A stretch of 13,473 bases of DNA from an uncultured Austwickia sp. (lineage in GTDB: Bacteria > Actinomycetota > Actinomycetes > Actinomycetales > Dermatophilaceae). A program made the translations under genes and the position numbers. The notes under the pieces were generated by a model, which did not search any database, had not been told where the DNA came from, and saw nothing but the letters and a program-made list of their open reading frames with translations. The DNA is taken from contig CAKUSI010000074.1 in NCBI GenBank assembly GCA_934678955.1, forward strand, positions 1 to 13,473, written 5' to 3'. Positions 1 through 6,586 of this stretch are shown in pieces. The number at the start of each line of letters is the position of its first letter. The first letter of the stretch is position 1.

Positions 1-1
1 C

Positions 2-775
2 TACCGCTGGATGAAGAGCGAATTCGACACCTTCACCATGCCGTTGATCTACACCCCCGGCGACAACGAGTGGACCGACTGCCACCGCGAGAACAACGGC
101 TCGTACGACCCGCTGGACCGCCTCGCTCTCATCCGCGAGACCTACTTCGCGAAGCCGGGCACCACGCTCGGATCGGGCACGATGACCGTGTCCAGCCAGG
201 CCGCCTACGGGATCCCCGAGAACGTGCGGTGGAGCGCCGAACGCATCCAGTACGCCGCCGTGCACGTCGTCGGCAGCAACGACGGCACCCAGCCGTGGTC
301 CGGGCTCGGGCGGACCGAGCAGACCCCGGAGCAGCGGGCCGCCCAGAAGGCGAGTATGGCCAACGCCGTCCAGGTCGTGCAGCAGGCCTTCGCCGACGCC
401 CGGCACCAGCGCGACCGGGCCGTGGTGCTCTTCCTCCAGGCCGACATGTTCGACCCGAGCGACCCCAAGCCCGCCACGGAGAACTACGACGCGTTCACCC
501 CGCTGGTGCAGACCCTGATCGACGAGTCGGCCCGATTCCGCGGCGAGGTCTACCTCTTCGACGGCGACAGCCACATCTTCACCGTCGACCGGCCGCTCGC
601 CGCCGGGTCGGCCTGGCTGACGCTGTATGGCGTCCACGGCTCGGCGGACCGACTCACCCGCATCACGGTCGACGGCTCGGCGAACAACGACAACTACCTC
701 GCCGTGAGCGTCAACCCCGGCCGTGACCGCGTCCTCTCCTGGAAGCAGGTCCTCTACACCGACCCGGCCAACTGA
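2..775 (+). CDS. Metallophosphoesterase family protein, 3' part (5' end outside window)
   Basis: The reading frame is open from base 2 with no stop, so the gene continues upstream; the first in-window ATG (base 11) sits inside conserved sequence (YRWMKSEFDTF) and is probably not the real start. The visible part is about 257 residues ending in TGA at 773-775. Early in it is PLIYTPGDNEWTDC, in which GDNE matches the metal-binding GDN(H/E) box of calcineurin-like phosphoesterases; later HVVGSNDG and FDGDSHIF supply further Asn/His-type ligands. Such proteins hydrolyse phosphate esters with a two-metal centre; the substrate cannot be told. The upstream metal ligands (DxH) and any secretion signal lie outside the window. 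It ends against a strong hairpin shared with the convergent peroxiredoxin gene. The family call is fairly secure; the precise function is unknown. Confidence 0.75.
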   Translation, partial: YRWMKSEFDTFTMPLIYTPGDNEWTDCHRENNGSYDPLDRLALIRETYFAKPGTTLGSGTMTVSSQAAYGIPENVRWSAERIQYAAVHVVGSNDGTQPWSGLGRTEQTPEQRAAQKASMANAVQVVQQAFADARHQRDRAVVLFLQADMFDPSDPKPATENYDAFTPLVQTLIDESARFRGEVYLFDGDSHIFTVDRPLAAGSAWLTLYGVHGSADRLTRITVDGSANNDNYLAVSVNPGRDRVLSWKQVLYTDPAN

Positions 776-796
776 GCATCGAACGACCGACCTTCG

Positions 797-837
797 ACGG
801 CCCCCGCCTTCGCATTCACACGCAGGGCGGGGGCCGT
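797..837. terminator. Bidirectional hairpin terminator between convergent genes
   Basis: A perfect 12-bp stem is formed by ACGGCCCCCGCC (797-808) and GGCGGGGGCCGT (826-837) with a 17-nt loop. It lies 21 bases after the phosphoesterase stop and 48 bases beyond the convergent peroxiredoxin stop, so it can serve both. There is no T-tract on either strand, as is common for GC-rich actinobacterial terminators. Termination is inferred from structure and position. Confidence 0.75.
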
Positions 838-883
838 GTCGCGGCTGGGATCAGCGCGTCGTCGCGGCTGGGATCAGCGCGTC
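838..883. repeat. Two perfect tandem copies of a 23-bp unit
   Basis: Bases 838-860 and 861-883 are identical 23-mers beginning GTCGCGGCTGGGATCAGCGC. The array starts directly after the terminator hairpin and ends two bases before the stop codon of the convergent peroxiredoxin gene, so it lies in that gene's 3' untranslated region. It looks like a recent slippage duplication; no function is evident. Confidence 0.85.
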
Positions 884-885
884 GC

Positions 886-1350
886 TCAGACCCCGAGCGC
901 CTTGCGCAGGGAGGCGACGTGACCCGTGGCCTTCACGTTGTACTTCGCCACCTCCACGGTGCCGTCCGGCGCCACCACGATCGTGCTGCGGATCACGCCC
1001 ACCACGGTCTTCCCATACAGCTTCTTTTCCCCGAAGGCGCCGTACGCCTCCAGGACCGACTTGTCGGGGTCGGCCAGCAGCGGGTAGGTGAGCGACTCCT
1101 TCTCGACGAAGCGGGCCAGCTTCGCGGGGGCGTCGGGGGAGATGCCCACCACGTCGTATCCGGCCTCGCGCAGCGGCTCCAGGCTGTCCCGGAAGTCGCA
1201 GGCCTCCGTCGTGCAGCCCGGGGTCATCGCGGCCGGATAGAAGAAGATCACGAGGTGGCGACCGGCGTAGTCGGACAGGGACACCGTGGCGCCGTCATGG
1301 CTCTCCAGGGTCCACGCAGGGGCGGGGTCGCCGACGGTGAGGCGGGGCAT
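886..1350 (-). CDS. bcp: Thioredoxin-dependent peroxiredoxin, Bcp/PrxQ type
   Basis: This 154-residue protein has the usual Bcp length. It reduces hydrogen peroxide and organic hydroperoxides in the cytoplasm using thioredoxin. The N-terminal thioredoxin-like fold is clear (VGDPAPAWTLESHDG, then VIFFYPAAMTPGCTTEACDFRD). Cys46 in TPGCT is the peroxidatic cysteine and Cys51, five residues on, is the resolving cysteine of the two-Cys Bcp subgroup. AAM replaces the more common KDN/KAD before TPGC. The ATG start has GAGGA (minus strand, bases 1356-1360) five bases upstream. The gene is divergent from a DUF3618 gene, and its presumed leader contains a long bulged hairpin (1373-1425). The identification is secure; peroxide regulation cannot be read from the sequence. 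Confidence 0.95.
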   Translation of the reverse strand: MPRLTVGDPAPAWTLESHDGATVSLSDYAGRHLVIFFYPAAMTPGCTTEACDFRDSLEPLREAGYDVVGISPDAPAKLARFVEKESLTYPLLADPDKSVLEAYGAFGEKKLYGKTVVGVIRSTIVVAPDGTVEVAKYNVKATGHVASLRKALGV

Positions 1351-1372
1351 GGCGTTCCTCGATTCCGGTAGG

Positions 1373-1425
1373 TCGGGGCGGAGGTCTGCGGCGGCGCGGC
1401 GCCCAGACCTGCGAGGCCGCCCCGA
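1373..1425. promoter_or_regulatory. Bulged inverted repeat in the bcp / DUF3618 divergent intergenic region
   Basis: The outer arms TCGGGGCGG (1373-1381) and CCGCCCCGA (1417-1425) and inner arms AGGTCTG (1382-1388) and CAGACCT (1404-1410) are perfectly complementary, separated on one side by a 6-nt bulge (GCGAGG) and closed by a 15-nt loop. The structure is 16 bp of pairing starting 23 bases upstream of the bcp ATG, so it may fold in the bcp leader RNA, or be an operator in the 211-bp divergent promoter region. No confident -35/-10 pair was found on either strand. Confidence 0.5.
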
Positions 1426-1561
1426 TGGGGGTAGGTTATCGTCGCGAGAGGCAGGCCGGGCCGCAGGTCAGGCCGCTCGGGCGCTCCTGATGGATTCGCC
1501 CGAGGCCGCCACGCAGACGGCGCCGACACGACGCATCAGCCCGCAGGAAAGGACGACGCCG

Positions 1562-1822
1562 ATGAGCGACGACGGGCGTAGCCCGCGCCAGATCGAATCC
1601 GAGATCGAGGCCACCCGAGAGCGCCTCGCGGACACGATCGACCAGCTGACCTACCGCACCCAGCCCGGCGTCATCGTCCAGCGTCAGAAGGCACAGGCGC
1701 AGCTCGCGCTGCAGGAGACCTTCACGACGCCGTCAGGGGACCTGCGGATCGAGCGGGTCGCGGCCGTGGCCGCGGTGGTGGTCGCCGTCGTGGCGCTCGC
1801 CGTCTATCGCCGCATCCGATAA
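1562..1822 (+). CDS. DUF3618 family small membrane protein
   Basis: The protein has 86 residues. The frame is open much further upstream, but the real start is the ATG at 1562, with AGGAAAGGA at 1545-1553, eight bases away, and a recognisable DUF3618 beginning (SPRQIESEIEATRERLADTIDQL). Residues 8-30 form a charged amphipathic helix and residues 66-82 a single membrane helix (VAAVAAVVVAVVALAVY), followed by a basic end (RRIR), predicting a small anchored protein. From memory, mycobacteria also have a DUF3618 gene divergent from bcp (Rv2520c/Rv2521), so the arrangement appears conserved. The biochemical role of the family is not established. Confidence 0.88.
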   Translation: MSDDGRSPRQIESEIEATRERLADTIDQLTYRTQPGVIVQRQKAQAQLALQETFTTPSGDLRIERVAAVAAVVVAVVALAVYRRIR

Positions 1823-1840
1823 CTCGCGCGGCAGCGCGAG
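1823..1840. terminator. Short hairpin directly after the DUF3618 stop
   Basis: CTCGCGC (1823-1829), loop GGCA, GCGCGAG (1834-1840) form a perfect 7-bp stem with a 4-nt loop, beginning on the base after the TAA stop. It has no T-tract. A terminator for the small gene is the simplest reading. Confidence 0.6.
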
Positions 1841-1865
1841 AGGACCGCACGTATGACGGACCCAG

Positions 1866-1927
1866 CCAGGTAGGTCTCAGACCAGGTAGGCCTCAGGCCA
1901 GATAGGTCTCAGACCAGGCGGGCTCGG
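1866..1927. repeat. Array of 16-bp repeats, each carrying an 11-bp palindrome, over the serA stop codon
   Basis: Three 16-bp copies (1866-1881, 1882-1897, 1898-1913) and a partial fourth (1914-1927) lie between convergent genes. Each holds an 11-bp palindrome with a one-base centre: GGTCTCAGACC (1873-1883), GGCCTCAGGCC (1889-1899), GGTCTCAGACC (1905-1915), separated by AGGTA and AGATA. The middle copy differs from the others at both arms so that symmetry is kept. The last palindrome contains the serA stop (1909-1911). The array could act as a protein-binding cluster, a terminator region, or be a simple duplication of the serA end. Confidence 0.8.
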
Positions 1928-3081
1928 ATGACCCCCTCCAGCGACTGCAGTTGCTGCGTCATGTTCGCGGGGATGTCGCCGTCGACGTCCACGATCGTCA
2001 CCGCGACCTCGCCGCGGGACTTGTTGAGCAGGTCGGCGATGTTCAAGCCGGCGTCGCCCAGGGCCGTGGAGATGTCGCTCACGACGTTCGGGACGTTGCG
2101 GTTGATGATCAGCACCCGCGTGGTGCCCTCCGACCGCGGCAGCCGTGCCTCGGGCAGGTTGACGCTGTTGCGGATCTCGCCCTTCTCCAGGAAGTCGCGC
2201 AGCTCGTCCGCCGCCATCGCGGCGCAATTGTCCTCGGCCTCGCCGGTGGAGGCACCGAGGTGCGGCAGGGCCATCACGGCCGGGTGGCGGTTGAGGGCGC
2301 GGCTGGGGAAGTCGCAGACATAGCCCCGCAACTGTCCGCCGTCGAGAGCATCCAGGACCGCCTGCTCGTCGACGATGGCCGCGCGGGCGAAGTTGAGCAG
2401 GAGCCCGCCGGGGCGCATCAGCGACAGGCGCTGAGTGTTGACCAGCCCGCGGGTGCCGTCCACGAGCGGGACGTGCAGGGTGACCATGTCCGACTTGGAG
2501 AAGACCTCTTCGATCGAGTCGGCGCGCTCCACGTCGCGGGACAGCTGCCAGGCGTGCCGGATGGTGATCTGCGGGTCGTAGCCGACGACGTTCATCCCCA
2601 GGGCGAGTGCAGCGTTGGCGACCTCCACCCCGATCGCGCCGAGCCCGATGACTCCGAGGGTGCGCCCCGGCAGCTCATACCCGACGAACTTCTTCTTGCC
2701 GGCCTCGACGGCCTTGGTCATCTCCTCGTCGGTGCCCTCCAGGTCGCGCACGTAGACCGCGGCCGGGAAGAGGTTGCGCGCGTTGAGCAGCGCGCCCGCG
2801 ATCACCAGCTCCTTCACGGCGTTCGCGTTCGCCCCGGGGGTGTTGAACACGACGATGCCCCGCTCGGTGAGCTCCGAGATCGGGATGTTGTTCGTCCCCG
2901 CGCCGGCGCGCGCGACCGCGAGGACGGAGTCCGGCAGCTCCATCGCGTGCATGTCGGCCGAGCGGACCAGGATCGCGACGGGTGGGTCGCCGCCGTCGGA
3001 GGTGACCTCATAGAGGTCGGAGGGGAAGCGCGACAGGCCGCTAGGGCTGATCGCGTTCAGGGTCTTGATGCGCATTCTCAT
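1909..3081 (-). CDS. serA: D-3-phosphoglycerate dehydrogenase, short form with C-terminal ACT domain
   Basis: The 390-residue enzyme oxidises 3-phosphoglycerate to 3-phosphohydroxypyruvate, the first step of serine synthesis. Residues 1-90 form the first half of the substrate-binding domain, with ARAGAGTNNIP. The NAD-binding Rossmann motif is GLGAIG at 146-151. Catalytic Arg is R233 (NFARAAIVDE) and His is H274 (LPHLGAST). The position of the usual catalytic Glu (FPxE) reads FPSR, with Arg261. Residues about 321-390 are an ACT domain (RVLIINRNVPNVVSDISTAL), suggesting serine feedback; the additional ASB domain of long SerA proteins is absent. The first ATG (3081) has GGAAA seven bases upstream; a second ATG two codons in is possible. 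It follows serC in the same direction after a 137-bp gap. Confidence 0.93.
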   Translation of the reverse strand: MRMRIKTLNAISPSGLSRFPSDLYEVTSDGGDPPVAILVRSADMHAMELPDSVLAVARAGAGTNNIPISELTERGIVVFNTPGANANAVKELVIAGALLNARNLFPAAVYVRDLEGTDEEMTKAVEAGKKKFVGYELPGRTLGVIGLGAIGVEVANAALALGMNVVGYDPQITIRHAWQLSRDVERADSIEEVFSKSDMVTLHVPLVDGTRGLVNTQRLSLMRPGGLLLNFARAAIVDEQAVLDALDGGQLRGYVCDFPSRALNRHPAVMALPHLGASTGEAEDNCAAMAADELRDFLEKGEIRNSVNLPEARLPRSEGTTRVLIINRNVPNVVSDISTALGDAGLNIADLLNKSRGEVAVTIVDVDGDIPANMTQQLQSLEGVIRARLV

Positions 3082-3218
3082 GGGTGTTTCCGTATTCGCT
3101 GGTGTGGGAGGGTTTCAGAACGGATGGGCTGTGGGGTTCGGATGGCGCGGCGCGAGGAGCCGTACGAGGCTTTGAGCACGCCCCGGCCCGGTGAGTCTTC
3201 TGGCGCGCGACGCGGCGG

Positions 3219-4301
3219 TCAGGCGTGAGTACGTTCGAACTCCGCCATGAAGTCGATCAGGGCCTGGACGCCCGCACGGGGCATCGCGTTGTAGATGCTC
3301 GCGCGCATGCCGCCGACGCTGCGGTGGCCCTTGAGGTTGGTGAGGCCGGCCGCCTGCGCGCCGGCGAGGAAGTCGGCGTCGAGGTCGGCGTTCGCCAGCG
3401 TGAACGGCACGTTCATCCAGCTGCGCGAGTCGAGCGCGACGGGGTTGGCGTAGAAGTCCGAGCCGTCGATCGCCGCGTAGAGCGCGTCGGCCTTCTCCTT
3501 GTTGCGCTCGCCCATCGCGGCCAGCCCGCCGTTGCGCTCGATCCACGCCAGGATCAGACCGAGCAGGTAGATCCCGAAGGTCGGCGGCGTGTTGAGCATG
3601 GAGTCGGCCTCGGCCATCTTCGCCCAGTCCAGCACCGACGGCGTGGTGGCGCGGGCGCGGCCCAGGAGGTCCTTGCGCACGATGACCACAACGAGACCCG
3701 CCGGGCCCATGTTCTTCTGCGCGCCGGCGTAGATCACGCCGTAGCGCGATACGTCGATCGGGCGCGACAGGATCGTGGAGGACATGTCCGCGACGAGTGG
3801 CACGTCGCCGGAATCCGGGACGTAGCCGAACTCGACCCCGCCGATGGTCTCGTTGGGGGTGTAGTGCAGGTACGCCGCGCCGCTCGGGACCTGCAGCGAG
3901 TCGGCCGCAGGGGTGGTCGTGTAGCGCGTGCCCGCCTCGTCGGCGATCACCTCGACCGTGAGCTCCTGGGCCTTCGCCTCCCCGATCGCCTTCTTGGACC
4001 AGGAGCCGGTGTTGATCGCGGCGATCGCGTCGCCGGGGGCCGTGAGGTTCATCGGGATCGCCGCGAACTGGCCGGTCGCACCCCCCTGCAGGAACAGCAC
4101 CGCGTACTCGTCCGGGACCCCCATGACCCGGCGCATGGCGGCTTCGGCTTCGGCGGCGCAGGCGACGAACGGCTTGCCGCGGTGGCTGACCTCCATGACC
4201 GACATGCCGCCACCGCCCCAGTCGGTCATCTCGGCGGACGCCTGCTCCAGGACCTCGAGGGGAAGCATGGCCGGACCTGCGGAGAAGTTGTAGACGCGCA
4301 C
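3219..4301 (-). CDS. serC: Phosphoserine aminotransferase
   Basis: The 360-residue PLP enzyme transfers an amino group from glutamate to 3-phosphohydroxypyruvate, making O-phosphoserine. The N-terminus (RVYNFSAGPAMLP) and SHRGKPF (39-45) are typical of the E. coli-like SerC type rather than the divergent mycobacterial type. D172 in ADMSST should contact the PLP ring nitrogen and K196 in AGAQKNMGPAG forms the Schiff base. The start is GTG at 4301, because conserved sequence begins immediately; no good Shine-Dalgarno sequence precedes it. The gene lies 75 bp after kbl and 137 bp before serA in one orientation, so cotranscription is likely. The phosphatase SerB for the last step is not in the window. 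Confidence 0.96.
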   Translation of the reverse strand: MRVYNFSAGPAMLPLEVLEQASAEMTDWGGGGMSVMEVSHRGKPFVACAAEAEAAMRRVMGVPDEYAVLFLQGGATGQFAAIPMNLTAPGDAIAAINTGSWSKKAIGEAKAQELTVEVIADEAGTRYTTTPAADSLQVPSGAAYLHYTPNETIGGVEFGYVPDSGDVPLVADMSSTILSRPIDVSRYGVIYAGAQKNMGPAGLVVVIVRKDLLGRARATTPSVLDWAKMAEADSMLNTPPTFGIYLLGLILAWIERNGGLAAMGERNKEKADALYAAIDGSDFYANPVALDSRSWMNVPFTLANADLDADFLAGAQAAGLTNLKGHRSVGGMRASIYNAMPRAGVQALIDFMAEFERTHA

Positions 4302-4376
4302 GGCTCAGATTGTTTCACTGCGGCGCTTTCCCTGATCCACCGGGCCGACCAGCGAGAAGGGCGTGACCTGCGCCAC

Positions 4377-5600
<1,224 letters not shown>

Positions 5601-5646
5601 GGTGCCTCCAGGTTCTGGCCGCAGGGACAGCGCCGGCTCCTTCGAC

Positions 5647-5675
5647 CCTGGTCAGGCGTCCTGCCCGTGACCTGG
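5647..5675. promoter_or_regulatory. Possible operator dyad upstream of kbl
   Basis: CCTGGTCA (5647-5654) and TGACCTGG (5668-5675) form an inverted repeat with one mismatch in eight and a 13-nt spacer, about 47-75 bases upstream of the kbl start and just before the tRNA-Lys promoter. Spacing suits a dimeric regulator, but no family can be assigned and chance is possible. Confidence 0.25.
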
Positions 5676-5680
5676 CAATT

Positions 5681-5709
5681 TTCGCATCACCTGGGCCGTG
5701 TTGTACTGT
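5681..5709 (+). promoter_or_regulatory. Promoter of the tRNA-Lys gene
   Basis: TTCGCA (5681-5686) and TACTGT (5704-5709) are separated by 17 bases and match the -35/-10 consensus at four of six positions each. The -10 box ends ten bases before the first base of the tRNA, as expected for a short 5' leader. Confidence 0.5.
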
Positions 5710-5719
5710 TCTATCCGTT

Positions 5720-5795
5720 GCGCCATTAGCTCAATTGGCAGAGCAAGTGACTCTTAATCACTGGGTTCGGGGTTCGAGTCCCTGATGGCGCACCA
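5720..5795 (+). tRNA. tRNA-Lys (anticodon CTT)
   Basis: A complete cloverleaf can be drawn. The acceptor stem is GCGCCAT (5720-5726) with ATGGCGC (5785-5791), discriminator A5792 and encoded CCA (5793-5795). The D stem is GCTC/GAGC (5729-5732, 5741-5744). The anticodon stem AGTGA/TCACT encloses loop CTCTTAA with anticodon CTT at 5753-5755, reading the lysine codon AAG. The variable loop has five bases and the T arm (5768-5784) has loop TTCGAGT. All stems pair, with one G-T pair in the T stem. An encoded CCA and intact 3' end make it a plausible integration target. Confidence 0.98.
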
Positions 5796-5807
5796 AAGAC
5801 GCAGATG

Positions 5808-5834
5808 AGGCGGGGTCTTCGGGCCTCGCCTTTT
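5808..5834 (+). terminator. Intrinsic terminator of the tRNA-Lys gene
   Basis: AGGCGGGGTC (5808-5817), a UUCG-type tetraloop (5818-5821) and GGCCTCGCCT (5822-5831) form a 10-bp stem (two G-T pairs), running into TTTT (5831-5834). It begins 13 bases after the tRNA CCA. This is the only hairpin with a T-tract and tetraloop that I identified here. Confidence 0.9.
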
Positions 5835-6094
5835 CGTATGTCCCCGGCGAGGGGACACGTTGGGGGACACATTCGGTCGGCGTCATGACCACATGGGGCG
5901 ACTCCTCAGGGTCGCCCCATCCGCGTGCCCGGGCGGCGCCGATTCTCGCCTGGTGGCGCGCTTCTTCGATGGGGGCATGGGGGAGTCGACCGGGACCGCG
6001 CCGTAGGAGCGTCCAGGCCGAGGGCGGTATGACCACGTCGGCCATGGGATTGCGCGCCGAGACGCCTGGCCTCCGTCGTTCGTGTCACCAGCCC
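5835..6094. other. Non-coding stretch with repeats downstream of tRNA-Lys; possible integration scar
   Basis: No convincing gene is visible for 343 bases between the tRNA terminator and the GntR gene; short open frames on both strands look like random GC-rich translation. The part next to the tRNA contains TGTCCCC (5839-5845) inverted against GGGGACA (5851-5857), then a second GGGGACAC (5863-5870), a direct repeat of 5851-5858 offset by 12 bases. Such repeats beside a tRNA 3' end recall integrase arm sites or the tail of an integrase gene, but no integrase or second tRNA-end copy is present. A perfect hairpin at 5893-5920 follows. The rest, to the promoter at 6095, shows nothing I can name. 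Confidence 0.45.
5893..5920. terminator. Perfect 10-bp hairpin of unknown role (terminator-like)
   Basis: ATGGGGCGAC (5893-5902) and GTCGCCCCAT (5911-5920) pair perfectly around an 8-nt loop TCCTCAGG. There is no T-tract and no adjacent gene end: the tRNA already has its own terminator 60 bases upstream. It might be a leftover terminator from a lost gene or an attenuating structure; direction unknown. Confidence 0.4.
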
Positions 6095-6124
6095 TTGACC
6101 TCGCTGCGACATCGTTAGTGTATT
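6095..6124 (+). promoter_or_regulatory. Promoter of the gntR-ABC operon
   Basis: TTGACC (6095-6100) is a strong -35 box. The -10 box is less certain: TAGTGT (6116-6121, 15-base spacing) or TGTATT (6119-6124, 18-base spacing). Either one overlaps the left arm of the palindromic operator at 6118-6139, consistent with repression by steric block of RNA polymerase. Confidence 0.5.
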
Positions 6125-6139
6125 AAGTACCTAGTACAC
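6118..6139. promoter_or_regulatory. YtrA/GntR-type palindromic operator
   Basis: This 22-bp sequence equals its reverse complement at 18 of 22 positions: outer arms GTGTA (6118-6122) and TACAC (6135-6139), inner half-sites around central GTAC (6127-6130). From memory, YtrA of Bacillus subtilis binds an AGTGTA/TACACT inverted repeat with a 13-base spacer; here it is AGTGTA and TACACC with 12 bases. It overlaps the promoter and lies 39 bases upstream of a YtrA-type GntR gene, so autorepression is the likely meaning. Confidence 0.75.
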
Positions 6140-6165
6140 CAACACAGCGACACAGTGAGATGTTC

Positions 6166-6172
6166 GAGGGGG
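6166..6172 (+). promoter_or_regulatory. Ribosome binding site deciding the gntR start
   Basis: GAGGGGG lies five bases before the ATG at 6178. The in-frame ATG at 6160 has no comparable site and would place this sequence inside the gene. Confidence 0.65.
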
Positions 6173-6177
6173 TGCTC

Positions 6178-6567
6178 ATGGAGTTCGACCCGTCCAGGCC
6201 GATCTGGCTCCAGCTCGTCGCGGAGTTCAGCCGACGCATCGTGGTGGGGGAGTGGACGCCCGGTGGTCGCATCGCCGGCGTCCGGGAGCTCGCCGGGGGC
6301 CTCGGCGTCAACCCCAACACCGTCCAGCGCGCCCTGGCGGAACTGGAGCGCGAGGGGCTGTGCCGGTCGGAACGCACGAGCGGCCGGTTCGTCACCGACG
6401 ACGCCGCGCGTATCGACGCGCTGCGCAACCAGCTCGCCGCCACGGCGGTGGACGACTACATCCTGGGCGTTCGCGGACTGGGCATGGCCCTGCCCAACGC
6501 CACTGCTCTCGTCTCCGAAAGGTGGCCTCTACATGACAACACCGACGATTCTTCACACACGTACTGA
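6178..6567 (+). CDS. GntR family transcriptional repressor, YtrA subfamily
   Basis: The protein has 129 residues from the ATG at 6178; an upstream in-frame ATG at 6160 lacks a binding site. The N-terminal winged helix-turn-helix covers about residues 5-76, with the GntR signature PIWLQLVAEFSRRIVVGEW and recognition helix region LGVNPNTVQRALAELEREGL. The C-terminal region of about 50 residues is too short for a FadR, HutC or MocR effector domain, which defines the YtrA class. It is the first gene of an operon with an ABC ATPase and permease and probably represses it through the 22-bp palindrome in the promoter. The inducer is unknown; in Bacillus the related system responds to cell-wall antibiotics. 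Confidence 0.93.
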   Translation: MEFDPSRPIWLQLVAEFSRRIVVGEWTPGGRIAGVRELAGGLGVNPNTVQRALAELEREGLCRSERTSGRFVTDDAARIDALRNQLAATAVDDYILGVRGLGMALPNATALVSERWPLHDNTDDSSHTY

Positions 6568-6574
6568 CTCGATG

Positions 6575-6579
6575 AGGAG
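6575..6579 (+). promoter_or_regulatory. Ribosome binding site favouring the ABC ATPase start at 6587
   Basis: AGGAG is seven bases upstream of ATG 6587 and lies just after the gntR stop. The competing upstream ATG at 6533 has the weaker AAAGGTGG (6518-6525), also seven bases away, so a longer form cannot be excluded. Confidence 0.5.
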
Positions 6580-6586
6580 TGAGGAC

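Noticed and set aside
838..883. CRISPR array
   Set aside because: There are only two directly adjoining copies with no spacers; it is a plain tandem duplication. The 16-bp and 18-bp repeats elsewhere also lack unique spacers.
1286..1561. Upstream extension of the DUF3618 frame into bcp
   Set aside because: It would overlap the start of the divergent bcp gene; the family begins at the ATG at 1562 with a good ribosome binding site.
3082..3218. Possible riboswitch or attenuator between serC and serA
   Set aside because: The 137-bp gap shows only short weak hairpins, such as AGCC/GGCT near 3160, and nothing resembling a known amino-acid riboswitch core.
1951..3228. A 425-codon open frame on the plus strand
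   Set aside because: It is antisense to serA, with an Arg/Asp/Gly/Val-rich composition and no recognisable motif.
5758..6045. Minus-strand frame of 95 codons ending inside tRNA-Lys
   Set aside because: Its C-terminal residues are just the antisense of the tRNA T arm, a common false gene call. It has no ribosome binding site or family match. The only part retained is the repeat pattern, reported as DNA.
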